64,000 nucleotides of DNA. Origin: Sphingobacteriales bacterium (GTDB lineage Bacteria; Bacteroidota; Bacteroidia; Sphingobacteriales; Sphingobacteriaceae). The translations under genes were made by a program, and so were the position numbers. Positions 54,332 to 63,585 of the stretch are shown here, piece after piece (the first letter of the stretch is position 1; each line of letters starts with the position of its first letter). The DNA lies in assembly GCA_025353765.1 (NCBI GenBank), contig JANXOD010000008.1, positions 310,001 to 374,000 of the forward strand. Direction: 5' to 3'. The notes under the pieces are model-generated. The model searched no databases and was not told where the DNA came from. It worked only from the letters and a program-made list of their open reading frames with translations.

Positions 54332-55339
54332 ATGAACTATCAAATAAATTCAGTCCAATGCATTAAATTTTCAATCGTAATACTAATCGGCCTTAGTATT
54401 TCAATGCCATCATGCAAAAATAAAGACGCTTCCATTGATGTATATGTAGCCGGCCAGATAAAAATAAAGGATGCTTTTTTACCTGCCTACTGGAAAAATG
54501 GAAAACAGTTTATTTTAGCCCAAAGAGAAGGCAAGGTAACCGCAATAACAGTAAGTGGAAAAAATGTATATGCTGTTGGATATCTGGAATCAAAGCCTTA
54601 TCAAATTGTTTTATGGACAAACGGTATAATAAGGAATATAACGGATGGTCTAGAAAGTGACTATGCTTATAATATTGCTATATTAGGTAAAGATGTTTAT
54701 ATAGTAGGATATAAAAATAATAATAACAATGAGATAGCTGCGTATTGGAAAAATGGTATCGTTAAATACCTGGCCGATAGTTCTCATAACTCTAAAGCAT
54801 ACAGCATCGCTGTATCCGGAAATAATATTTATATCGCAGGATATAAAAATTCTGGTACTAAAGATATTGCTACCTATTGGAAAAATGGAACTGCTATAGC
54901 TCTAACAAATGGCGATCAAGATGCTTATGGATGTGGTATTGCATTATCTGGTGCAGATGTCTATATAGGCGGTTTGGAAAATAAAACCATTAAATATTGG
55001 AAAAATGATGATGAAGATGTAATTGGCAAAATAGGTAATTCTTCCTGCGATATTAATTGTATTGCCGCTAATGGGACTGATGTATATATGGCCGGTTTTG
55101 ATTATTCCGGAACACATAATATGGCTAAATATTGGAAGAATAAAGAAGCAGCTATTCCATTAAAAGATAATTTAAAAGGTATCGAAGCCTCTCAAATAGC
55201 AGTAGCTGGAGATAATGTATATGTAACCGGGGAAGATAATAGTGGAAGCTATCTGTGGAAAAATGGTATTCCTGTACCGCCATTTAATGCTACAAGAAAT
55301 ATATTTGCAACTGCACTTTACATTGTAATAAACAAGTAA
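54332..55339 (+). CDS. Lipoprotein with YWKNG repeats
   Basis: Signal with lipobox Cys28 (ISMPSC). About seven repeats of 40-45 residues follow, each with a core such as AYWKNG and a second strand set VSGNNIYIAGY. The repeat number and spacing suggest a seven-bladed propeller. No catalytic motif. Probably an outer-surface or periplasmic lipoprotein of unknown binding target. Confidence 0.75.
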   Translation: MNYQINSVQCIKFSIVILIGLSISMPSCKNKDASIDVYVAGQIKIKDAFLPAYWKNGKQFILAQREGKVTAITVSGKNVYAVGYLESKPYQIVLWTNGIIRNITDGLESDYAYNIAILGKDVYIVGYKNNNNNEIAAYWKNGIVKYLADSSHNSKAYSIAVSGNNIYIAGYKNSGTKDIATYWKNGTAIALTNGDQDAYGCGIALSGADVYIGGLENKTIKYWKNDDEDVIGKIGNSSCDINCIAANGTDVYMAGFDYSGTHNMAKYWKNKEAAIPLKDNLKGIEASQIAVAGDNVYVTGEDNSGSYLWKNGIPVPPFNATRNIFATALYIVINK

Positions 55340-55463
55340 CCTCTATTATTTTACATAGTATTTAGAATATACAGAAGTATAATCTGATTATATAGTCGGT
55401 AATTTTTAAAATGGGTCTTTTTTCATAGAAGCAAACACTGTAAGTTTGCGCCTTTACTATTAT

Positions 55464-56099
55464 ATGCCATCAGCAGAATCACTTCCTACAAAAAAAACAT
55501 GGCAAATTACATGGAAATTTCCCAGCTACAGAAATCGGGTCTTTATAGGTATAGCCACTCTTTCGATTATTCTATATATGTTGCCCTATTTTTTTCAAAG
55601 AATAGAAAACAGAACCGGAATATTATTAAATGATTGGTTATTAGATAGCATACCAGCATATAATGTTTCAGTTCCCATTTTTATCATCATTTGGTCTATG
55701 GTTTTGTTAATCTTTATCAGAATCATAAAAGATCCTGAAATTTTCATCACCTTTTTATGGGCTTATATACTCGTAAGCCTATCCAGGCTTATCACAATTA
55801 GCCTCATTCCCCTAAATCCTCCTATCGGATTAATTCCATTGGCAGATCCTTTAAGCAACAGTTTTTATGGTGCGAAGTTTATTACAAAAGATCTATTCTA
55901 CTCGGGACATACGGCTACTCAATTTTTAATGTTTCTATGCTTAAAACAGAAAAGCGATAAAATAATGGCTCTGGTTGCCACAATATGTATTGGTATTTTA
56001 CTATTAATACAACATGTACATTATACTATTGATGTTATAAGTGCTCCAATATTCACCTATTTATTATGGCTAGTATCAAAAAAAATTAGTAATTTTTGA
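55464..56099 (+). CDS. PAP2-like / sphingomyelin-synthase-like membrane protein
   Basis: About six membrane helices. The active-site elements are FYSGHTA (H about 150) and HVHYTIDVISA (about 184-194), the C-terminal PAP2 pair found in sphingomyelin-synthase-like and lipid phosphatase proteins. The ATG at 55464 is preferred over TTG 55446. Substrate unknown; a lipid phosphotransfer or dephosphorylation step is likely. Some Bacteroidota make sphingolipids, so the resemblance may matter. Confidence 0.75.
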   Translation: MPSAESLPTKKTWQITWKFPSYRNRVFIGIATLSIILYMLPYFFQRIENRTGILLNDWLLDSIPAYNVSVPIFIIIWSMVLLIFIRIIKDPEIFITFLWAYILVSLSRLITISLIPLNPPIGLIPLADPLSNSFYGAKFITKDLFYSGHTATQFLMFLCLKQKSDKIMALVATICIGILLLIQHVHYTIDVISAPIFTYLLWLVSKKISNF

Positions 56100-56224
56100 A
56101 TCTTATACTAATTACATACACATTAAACACATCAACTATTACAAATAGATTTGCAACCAAAATGTCATAATTATATTTTATTAAATCTGTCTATTATTAT
56201 ATACTCAAAAAGTTCAAAATTTAG

Positions 56225-56321
56225 TACTTTTGGGAGTTAACTAAAAGTTTACGCAAAGTCAAACAAATATTAATCTTAAAGGTTTAGTACTATTAACATA
56301 ACGAGATAAATTATTTCTCGT
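56225..56321 (+). promoter_or_regulatory. Candidate promoter and leader hairpin for the PhyH gene
   Basis: TACTTTTG (56225-56232) fits TAnnTTTG. About 70 bases later ACGAGA (56301-56306) pairs with TCTCGT (56316-56321) in the leader, an inverted repeat that could bind a regulator. Confidence 0.4.
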
Positions 56322-56346
56322 CATTTAAGATTAATTTATTATAAAT

Positions 56347-57162
56347 ATGAAAAAACTAGATTGTCCAGATTTTACCTTAAGTGATAAGCTAACCACAGAG
56401 CAAGCATCATTTTTTAAAAAAAATGGTATAATCATATTTAGGAATTTTATTGAGAGCAGTACCGTTAAGTCTTTTATTGATGAAATTACCAGTATTGAAA
56501 AAAAATGGCTTGATGAGCAACGCGATAAGGTAAATGGTATTCCTTTAAAGTTTGGTAAAGATGAGCAGGGTAACAAAATCATCCAGCGTTTATGTTTCCT
56601 TTCTTTACATAGTCCATTATTACATGAGTTTTTAAAAGATCCAAAATTAAAGGTTTTATTAGATTTACTTCATCCTTATGATGGCCGGATTGGAGAAAAT
56701 GAGAAAGACGGATTAGTATTGAATAACTATTTAAGAACACCAAGTAGTACCTTTTCTCAAATGGGATGGCATACAGATAGTCCAAGAGACCTTTTTCTTG
56801 GACAGCGTATTATGCCAATGCTAAATGTAGGAATACACTTAGATAATTGCCCTTTTGAAAATGGCGGCTTACGTGTTATGCCGGGCACGCATAAACAAAG
56901 TATTCTTCGGTTATTATTCAGTAAGAAATACTTTATAGATAATAATCCTGATCATAGAGAAGCTGGTTTTGATATTAATGCAGGAGATCTTACAGTACAT
57001 GATGGACGCATTTGGCATCGGGTACAACAATGTCCTCACTTTGGTGAAGCCAGCAGACGCAGAGTGATGTATATACCCATCATTACAGGTAAATATTTTC
57101 CTAAAAATGAGCAGAGTAAAACTCCTTTTTATCATCGGTTTACTCATAAAGTTCATATTTAA
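56347..57162 (+). CDS. Phytanoyl-CoA dioxygenase family protein
   Basis: Fe(II)/2-oxoglutarate-dependent oxygenase fold. Iron ligands are H142 and D144 (GWHTDSP) and H224 (IWHRV), and the 2-oxoglutarate-binding arginine lies in SRRRVMY (about 236-239). 271 residues. The SDR gene follows 12 bases later, so the two probably act in one transcript. The hydroxylated substrate is not deducible. Confidence 0.88.
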   Translation: MKKLDCPDFTLSDKLTTEQASFFKKNGIIIFRNFIESSTVKSFIDEITSIEKKWLDEQRDKVNGIPLKFGKDEQGNKIIQRLCFLSLHSPLLHEFLKDPKLKVLLDLLHPYDGRIGENEKDGLVLNNYLRTPSSTFSQMGWHTDSPRDLFLGQRIMPMLNVGIHLDNCPFENGGLRVMPGTHKQSILRLLFSKKYFIDNNPDHREAGFDINAGDLTVHDGRIWHRVQQCPHFGEASRRRVMYIPIITGKYFPKNEQSKTPFYHRFTHKVHI

Positions 57163-57174
57163 CAAAATTTACAC

Positions 57175-57948
57175 ATGCCCTACGCATTAATTACCGGAGC
57201 CAGTAAAGGAATTGGTAAAGCAATAGCAGAAGAACTTGCAAAGCGTAATTATGATTTGTTACTCATAGCACGATCCGGAGATTTATTACAAAAAACATCA
57301 GAAGAAATAGCGGTAAAATTCAAGGTTAAAGTAAACTTCCTATCCCTCGACCTTTCTGAAAATACAAGTGCAAATACTGTATTTGAATGGTGCACTCAAA
57401 ATAACTATCAGATTAATATATTGGTAAATAATGCTGGATATGGCCTTAGTGGATCTTTTGAGAATTACTCAATAGCTGATAATATGAATATGATGCAGTT
57501 GAATATGCTTACATTAGTTCAATTATGTCAATTATTTTTACCGCAGCTAAAACAGCAACCTAAATCTTATATTCTTAATATTGCCAGTTCAGCAGCATAC
57601 CAGGCTGTACCGGGATTAAGTTTATATGCTGCTACTAAGGTTTTTGTACTAAATTTTACTCGCGGGTTAAAGCAAGAACTTCGCACTAGTTCGGTTTCGA
57701 TAACCTGCGTTTGTCCGGGTGCTACAGATACCGATTTTTCTACAAGAGCACAAGTTCCTTTAAAAGGCTTAAAAGCTGCAGAAAAAGTAAATATGACCAC
57801 CGACAGTGTAGCAAAAATTGCAATAAAAGGCATGTTTAATAGCAAAGCTGAAGTAGTTGCTGGTTTTATAAATAAAATTGCTGTGCTTGGAGCATGGTTA
57901 CTTCCCAAAACTCTTTTGGAGCGTGTAGCCATGAAGATTTACCAATAG
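57175..57948 (+). CDS. Short-chain dehydrogenase/reductase
   Basis: NAD(P)-binding Rossmann enzyme, 257 aa. The cofactor motif is TGASKGIG (7-14) and the catalytic YxxxK is Y151/K155 in LYAATK. A C-terminal extension typical of the membrane-associated SDR subgroup (AVLGAWLLPKTLLERV) is present. Likely partner of the PhyH protein: oxidation after hydroxylation is plausible but inferred only from adjacency. Confidence 0.92.
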   Translation: MPYALITGASKGIGKAIAEELAKRNYDLLLIARSGDLLQKTSEEIAVKFKVKVNFLSLDLSENTSANTVFEWCTQNNYQINILVNNAGYGLSGSFENYSIADNMNMMQLNMLTLVQLCQLFLPQLKQQPKSYILNIASSAAYQAVPGLSLYAATKVFVLNFTRGLKQELRTSSVSITCVCPGATDTDFSTRAQVPLKGLKAAEKVNMTTDSVAKIAIKGMFNSKAEVVAGFINKIAVLGAWLLPKTLLERVAMKIYQ

Positions 57949-57956
57949 TTAAGCTT

Positions 57957-58559
57957 CTAAATCAGCTCATCAACCGTCTTAAGAATTTTCTTCTCACCAT
58001 CTTCATTGGCAATATAGGTTGCAGCCTCTTTCATATCACTCGCAATATAAGTGGGTTTTCTTATATCATTTAGTAGCCATTCTGTTTCATTTCCATTATC
58101 CTTATTAATTAATATAGTTTTGCATCCGGCTTTATTTCCTGTTTCTATATCATTTAAACCATCTCCGACCATCCATGAATTAGAAAGATTTATATTGAAG
58201 TTTTTCGCCGCCCTATACAATAATCCGGGTTTGGGTTTCCGGCACTCACACTCCATTGAATATTTTTCTACAATTCCTTCAGGATGATGCGGACAGTATA
58301 AAAAACCATCAATATATACTCCCTGATACTTCAACAAATCCTCTATTCGTTTTACTGCTTTTTTTAATCCATGACTTTTGAAATGACCAAAAGCTATTCC
58401 ACTTTGATTAGTGATAATCATCAAAAAATATCCTAGCTCCTGAAATATTTTCAAACCTTCAACAACTCCTTCATTAAGAGTTATTAATTTTGGATCTACA
58501 TTATTGGGAATATTTCGAATTAATACCCCATCCTTCTCAATAAAAATGGCCTTATTCAT
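57957..58559 (-). CDS. HAD-IIIA phosphatase-like protein (GmhB-like) with altered nucleophile
   Basis: GmhB-like layout: zinc-binding cluster YCPHHPEG...CECRKPKPG (about 92-118) and motif III/IV MVGDGLNDIETG. Motif I is IEKDG, with Glu8 where the nucleophilic Asp is expected (normally L/V-D-x-D-G). This would block the usual aspartyl-phosphate reaction, so the protein may bind or regulate, or use another chemistry. Similar IEKDG motifs may be a family-wide variant in this phylum. Convergent with the SDR gene. Confidence 0.82.
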   Translation of the reverse strand: MNKAIFIEKDGVLIRNIPNNVDPKLITLNEGVVEGLKIFQELGYFLMIITNQSGIAFGHFKSHGLKKAVKRIEDLLKYQGVYIDGFLYCPHHPEGIVEKYSMECECRKPKPGLLYRAAKNFNINLSNSWMVGDGLNDIETGNKAGCKTILINKDNGNETEWLLNDIRKPTYIASDMKEAATYIANEDGEKKILKTVDELI

Positions 58560-58824
58560 TAGCTTACCTTTCTTTTAGAGTTGAATCCTTCTATAGGCTT
58601 TCTAAATAAAAACCATCCTATATTTACTTGTACTTTTTTCATTATTCATAATTAGGTAATTACTTAACAATGAAATATGAAAAGAGTTTTAGAAAAAATA
58701 TTTTTTTAGGATCGTTAGAAATACTTCTGCTTTTTAGAGTATTAATTTAACTAAGCAGATGTTTTAAACTTGTGGTATTGAATGCCACACATGGAAGTAA
58801 ATGACGATAAAGGATTGCAATGAT

Positions 58825-59703
58825 TTACATTGAGTTTTTCTCTATTAATAACTGAATGATACCATCAACCAAGCCAACACGTGGTACAAATATTTTTTTT
58901 ATGTCTGCCCATTTCATTACAGTTAGGTATATTTCACTTGCAGGGATAATAACGTCTGCCCTATCCTGATTAAGCCCCAGAACGTTTATTCTATCTTTAA
59001 GTGAAAAAGAATTAAGATGCGCATGTAAAGCTCTTAATTTAGTAAAGGTTAAAGGCATTCCTTCTTTTTCATCAGCCATGCGATAAAGTTTGTTGATATT
59101 TCCACCTGTACCAATGCCTATAAGATTTTTATAAACGCGGGATCTTTCTTTTACCCATTCTTTCATTTCTATCCAGGTTTCATCTTTATCCTGGTTATCA
59201 AGTATGCGAATGGCCCCAATATTAAATGATCTGGATGATATCATCTCACCATTACAAAACACAGAAAGCTCTGTACTTCCGCCACCAACATCGATATATA
59301 AATAGTTTTTTTTACGTTCCAGATGTTGCTCTATATGGCTTGAATATATAATATTTGCTTCCCGCTGGCCCTGTACAATCTCAAGGTCAATATTTGCACT
59401 TTTCTTTATTTGTTTAACCAGTTCATTCCCATTTTTAGCTTCCCGCATGGCCGATGTAGCACAGGCCATATAATCTTCTACTTTATAAACATCCATTAGA
59501 TGCCTAAAGGCAATCATGGTTTTTATAAGCTCCTCTGATTTTTTTTCTGAAATTTTCTTATCCAGGAATGCATCGTCTCCCAGTCTTAATGGTACACGTA
59601 TAAGCGTATTTTTCTTAAATGAGATCTCCGTATTATTTTCAATACTATCAGCTATAAGCAATCTTACAGCGTTCGATCCAATATCAATAGCAGCGTATCT
59701 CAA
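58825..59703 (-). CDS. ppx: Ppx/GppA exopolyphosphatase
   Basis: Degrades polyphosphate or pppGpp. The N-terminal AIDIGSNAVRLLIAD (about 4-18) and DVGGGSTELSVF (about 139-150) are the phosphate-binding loops of the actin-like fold. At 292 aa it is the short form with only the Ppx/GppA domain. The start is TTG 59703, directly after ppk, since no in-frame ATG fits; the 4-base gap shows co-transcription. Confidence 0.92.
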   Translation of the reverse strand: MRYAAIDIGSNAVRLLIADSIENNTEISFKKNTLIRVPLRLGDDAFLDKKISEKKSEELIKTMIAFRHLMDVYKVEDYMACATSAMREAKNGNELVKQIKKSANIDLEIVQGQREANIIYSSHIEQHLERKKNYLYIDVGGGSTELSVFCNGEMISSRSFNIGAIRILDNQDKDETWIEMKEWVKERSRVYKNLIGIGTGGNINKLYRMADEKEGMPLTFTKLRALHAHLNSFSLKDRINVLGLNQDRADVIIPASEIYLTVMKWADIKKIFVPRVGLVDGIIQLLIEKNSM

Positions 59704-59707
59704 TATG

Positions 59708-61762
59708 TTATGTTTTATATTTCAGGTATTTATAAATATCTTCTTGTGATCTGTAATGTGCTTTACCTCTGGATTTTAAATAGCGATTATTGTTTAACTG
59801 GTTAATTTCCCTGGCCTTTGTATTATCTTTTAGTTGGATGTCAATAATATCTCTTATTTCACGTTTTATTTGCATATCCAAAATTGGGAAGCCAACCTCG
59901 ACCCGATGATCCAAATTGCGGGTCATTAAATCGGCAGACGTTAAATACATTAATTCATTTTCATTATTACCAAAAATCCAAACCCGGGCATGTTCCAAAT
60001 ATCTGTCTATTATACTAATAACTTCTATATTTTCGCTGTAACCCGGTATTCCCGGAACCAGACAACACATACCCCGAATAATCATCCGGATAAGAACCCC
60101 TGCATTACTTGCCTCATAGAGCTTTGAGATGACACCTTCATCACTTAAACTATTCATTTTTAAGATGATATAGGCATCTTTACCTGATTTAATATTTTTA
60201 ATTTCCTGATCAATAAGATCGTATATTTTTTGTCTGCTTTCTAATGGCGATGCTATAATATTTTTATATCCGCGATAAAAAATCTTTTTTTGCAATCCTT
60301 CGAATAGCTTTACAAGTTCATGAGTAATAACCGGATTTGCCGTAAATAAACTATGATCACAATAAAGCTTAGCCGTTTTTTCATTAAAATTACCTGTGGC
60401 CAGATTTGCGTAATAAATATTCTTCCCTTTTTCTGTACGTGTAACAAGACATATCTTTGAATGTACTTTATAATCAAGTATACCGTAGTTTACCAATACA
60501 CCCTCTTCTTCTAATCTGTTAGTCCAATAAATATTTGCCTGTTCATCAAAACGTGCCTTTAATTCGAGCAAGCAGTTTACTTTTTTACCATTTTTAGCAG
60601 CATTAATTAACGCATTAATTACACTTGAATTTTCTGCCAAACGGTAAAGCGTAATACTAATTTCTTTAACTTTTGGATCTATAGCCGCTTCCCGTAAAAA
60701 ATGGATGATATAATCAAAAGATTGATAAGGCAAATTAATTAAGTAATCCTTTTTAGCTATTTGGACAAAAATACTTGTACCAGTGCTTAAATCACGTATA
60801 GGTAAAGGTGGGTTTTTGGGATATTCTAAATGTTGCCCGCCTACGTTTGGAAACTTAATAAAATCTTTAAAATTATGATAACGGTTTCCCGGGATAAGCC
60901 CGTCTGCTGTTAAATCTAATTGTGCAACCAGATAAGTGAGCATATCTAAAGGCATATTACTATCATACAATAACCTCATAGGTTTACCTTTTCGACGTTT
61001 TTGCAAACTTTTTGTTAATGCATCAATAAATTTTTCACTAACGTTTCTATCGAGATCTAATTCTGCATCGCGAGTTAATTGTATGGAATAAGCCTCAATT
61101 TTATCATAATCAAAAATGAAAAAAATATCATCTAAACAATATCTGATTATATCATCCAGAAGAATAATATATTTCAGATTATTAGTTTCAGGAAGAACTA
61201 AAAAGCGATTCCGACCATCTGTTGGAATCTCAATGAGTGCATACCTAACCTTTTCTTTATTTTTATATTTGGTGAGCTTAACTAGAAAGTATATAGATCT
61301 GTCTTTTAATTCCGGGAAAACTTCATCTCTATTAAGCATTACGGGAACTAGGGTTGATAATATCTTATCTCTAAAATGATCTTTTACAAACTGACCCCTA
61401 GATACATTTAATTGCTGTTCATTAATAATAAATATCTTTTCCTGGGCTAATTCTTTTATAATCTCATCTTCATATAAATGGTTAAATTTACGTTCCTGCC
61501 TTACCACAATATTCCTGATTTGATTCAGCGTTTTTTTAGGATTATAACCAAATATTTCTTTTGCTTTTGTGTTTAGATTAGATAAGCGGTTTAAGGTAGC
61601 TACACGTACCCTGTAAAATTCATCCAGATTTGATGAAAATATAGCCAGAAAATGTATTCGCTCAACTAAGGGAACTGTTTTATCGGCAGCTTCCTGCAAT
61701 ACCCGGTCATTAAAAGAAAGCCAACTGATCTCACGATTAATAAGCGGAATATTTTTAGGCAT
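59708..61762 (-). CDS. ppk1: Polyphosphate kinase 1
   Basis: Makes polyphosphate from ATP. 684 residues with the four PPK1 domains: NREISWLSFNDRVLQEA at the N terminus, the catalytic histidine in KVHSKICLV, the YYANLATGNFNEKTA block, and LTSADLMTRNLDHRVEVGFP near the C terminus. Full length. Together with ppx it controls cell polyphosphate. Confidence 0.97.
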   Translation of the reverse strand: MPKNIPLINREISWLSFNDRVLQEAADKTVPLVERIHFLAIFSSNLDEFYRVRVATLNRLSNLNTKAKEIFGYNPKKTLNQIRNIVVRQERKFNHLYEDEIIKELAQEKIFIINEQQLNVSRGQFVKDHFRDKILSTLVPVMLNRDEVFPELKDRSIYFLVKLTKYKNKEKVRYALIEIPTDGRNRFLVLPETNNLKYIILLDDIIRYCLDDIFFIFDYDKIEAYSIQLTRDAELDLDRNVSEKFIDALTKSLQKRRKGKPMRLLYDSNMPLDMLTYLVAQLDLTADGLIPGNRYHNFKDFIKFPNVGGQHLEYPKNPPLPIRDLSTGTSIFVQIAKKDYLINLPYQSFDYIIHFLREAAIDPKVKEISITLYRLAENSSVINALINAAKNGKKVNCLLELKARFDEQANIYWTNRLEEEGVLVNYGILDYKVHSKICLVTRTEKGKNIYYANLATGNFNEKTAKLYCDHSLFTANPVITHELVKLFEGLQKKIFYRGYKNIIASPLESRQKIYDLIDQEIKNIKSGKDAYIILKMNSLSDEGVISKLYEASNAGVLIRMIIRGMCCLVPGIPGYSENIEVISIIDRYLEHARVWIFGNNENELMYLTSADLMTRNLDHRVEVGFPILDMQIKREIRDIIDIQLKDNTKAREINQLNNNRYLKSRGKAHYRSQEDIYKYLKYKT

Positions 61763-61859
61763 CTGGATTAAAATAAAACAGTCCCAACTTGAAAAGTCAG
61801 GACTGCAAAAATCTATATTATTTTGTTAATTTAATATGAAATCAATTAGAATTTCATAA

Positions 61860-62432
61860 TTAATTTTCTTCAGTTTTTATATTATTTGAAATTGCAGGAC
61901 TTTCTGCTTTAACAGGTGTTGTTTTTACAATAGGCTTAGCTGCAGGTTTTGCAGATGTTTTAGGAGTAATTCTTTTAGGTGGAGCAGAGGTGACCGGCTT
62001 AGATGTAGCTGGTGATTTAGATGTACTAGCTGGTTTTTTAACGACTGGTTTAGGCGCTGGGTTCGCTTTTACAGTTACTGCTTTAGTAGCTTTTGCAACT
62101 ACTTTTTTCGCTTTAGCAACAGCTTTAGGAGCTATTTTTTGAGGAGCTGTAACTGCTTTTTTAACAACTTTAGTAACTTTACCTTTTTTAGAATTACTTT
62201 CAATTTTATCTTCTACTGCACCTTTAACTTCTTGAAACTTATCAGCAAGCTTTTTAGCTAATCCTTTACTTGCTTTTTTAATGTCTTTAGATAGCTTTCC
62301 GGCATCGTGCCCTAAGCCTTTAATAACTTCCATAAACTTCTCAGAAATACTCGTCTCTAATTGTTTTTTCACAGCACGTTTAATTTGTTTTTTTGCTGGT
62401 TTCTTAGTTGTTTTAGCTTTATTTGCTTTCAT
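61860..62432 (-). CDS. Histone H1-like Lys/Ala/Pro-rich protein
   Basis: 190 residues. An N-terminal basic stretch (KANKAKTTKKPAKKQIKRAV), a predicted helical segment (about 30-85), and a long low-complexity tail of Lys, Ala and Pro (about 85-180) like bacterial H1 homologues. Probably binds nucleoid DNA. The 97 bases between it and ppk1 hold no gene. Confidence 0.75.
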   Translation of the reverse strand: MKANKAKTTKKPAKKQIKRAVKKQLETSISEKFMEVIKGLGHDAGKLSKDIKKASKGLAKKLADKFQEVKGAVEDKIESNSKKGKVTKVVKKAVTAPQKIAPKAVAKAKKVVAKATKAVTVKANPAPKPVVKKPASTSKSPATSKPVTSAPPKRITPKTSAKPAAKPIVKTTPVKAESPAISNNIKTEEN

Positions 62433-62524
62433 AATTTAAGGTTTGCTTAACTTTACCATTAATGAGTATTTAGTTAATAACTAAATGTATCAATAAAATT
62501 TAATTTACCAATAGAATAATAATT

Positions 62525-63016
62525 ATGCCAACATTTGATATTGTAAGTAAAATTGATAGTCAGACACTTGACAATGCAATTAATACCGCTAAGAAAGAAA
62601 TTCTAAATCGCTATGATTTTAATGATTCTAAAAGCACAGTTGAGCTGGATAAAAAAACCAATGAAATAACTATTGTTACCGAAAATGACATGCGTTTAAA
62701 GGCGATACAAGATGCTATTATTTCCAGAATGGTTAAACATAATCTTGATCCAGGAAGCATGGATTTAGGAAAAGAAGAATACGCATCCGGCAATATGCTT
62801 CGTAAAGAGATAAAGATTAAAGAAGGAATTGATAAAGAAGCCGCTAAGAAGATTGTTAAAAAAATAAAAGATAGTGGCTTAAAAGTACAGGCATCTATTA
62901 TGGATGATCAGGTGCGTGTACAGGCAAAAAAAATAGATGATTTGCAGGCTGTTATTTCCTTGTGCCGTTCAGAAGATTTCGGGCAACCTCTGCAGTATAT
63001 TAATATGCGTAATTAG
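62525..63016 (+). CDS. yajQ: YajQ-family nucleotide-binding protein
   Basis: 163 aa with the two-ferredoxin-fold layout: MPTFDIVSKIDSQTLDNAIN at the start, AKKEILNRYDF, and the closing CRSEDFGQPLQYINMRN. Members bind c-di-GMP and act with transcription factors in some bacteria; other members bind RNA or ATP. Single gene, possibly co-transcribed with the next. Confidence 0.93.
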   Translation: MPTFDIVSKIDSQTLDNAINTAKKEILNRYDFNDSKSTVELDKKTNEITIVTENDMRLKAIQDAIISRMVKHNLDPGSMDLGKEEYASGNMLRKEIKIKEGIDKEAAKKIVKKIKDSGLKVQASIMDDQVRVQAKKIDDLQAVISLCRSEDFGQPLQYINMRN

Positions 63017-63041
63017 TATTCCCAATTATTCTTATTGGGGA

Positions 63042-63557
63042 ATGAAAACAGATTGGCTCAAAATTGCAATTAAAGCAGGTTCAATAGATCCCAAAACAAA
63101 TATTGAAATCGGGGGTAAGGATGTAGCGCAGAAGGCATTAGAAGAAGCATTGGGTAATGATTGGATCAGAGAAACGGTTAAGCATGCTTTAGCTTTTAAA
63201 AAAGGATCCGAACTGGCTATGAATTGTTTAAGGCTTCTCTGTTCTGAAAAAGCAACTATTTACGCTTATCAAATTTACCAATCAGAACAAGGCCAAAAAG
63301 CTATAGATGCAGTTTGGTTAATTCAACATATTTCTAATTCTGTTTCATTAAAATGGATAGAAGAATTCTTAAATGATGAAAATGTATCTGTATGCGGAAT
63401 TGGAGTTCTCGACCAATTGCTTTATAACGAGAAAATTAGTTATGACGAGTTTGTGGAAAACCTACTTCATAAAGCTGAATGCCATGCTATTGAGAATGTA
63501 AGGGAACAGGCAGAATTTATGAGACGATACTTGAAGAAAGGATCTGATTTTTTATAG
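63042..63557 (+). CDS. HEAT-like helical protein, 171 aa
   Basis: Helical throughout; begins MKTDWLKIAIKAGSIDPKTN, with blocks such as DWIRETVKHALAFKKGSE and NCLRLLCSEKATIYAYQIY that resemble short HEAT-type repeats. The frame is open from 62937 but that part overlaps yajQ, so ATG 63042 is used. Function unknown. Follows yajQ by 25 bases. Confidence 0.65.
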   Translation: MKTDWLKIAIKAGSIDPKTNIEIGGKDVAQKALEEALGNDWIRETVKHALAFKKGSELAMNCLRLLCSEKATIYAYQIYQSEQGQKAIDAVWLIQHISNSVSLKWIEEFLNDENVSVCGIGVLDQLLYNEKISYDEFVENLLHKAECHAIENVREQAEFMRRYLKKGSDFL

Positions 63558-63585
63558 CCTATTTAAATAACCAATTTAACGAAAA

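Noticed and set aside
58560-58824. Near-palindrome TGTGGTATTGAATGCCACA at 58771-58789
   Set aside because: Possibly an operator, but it lies between genes on the same strand with no promoter signature; too weak for a claim.
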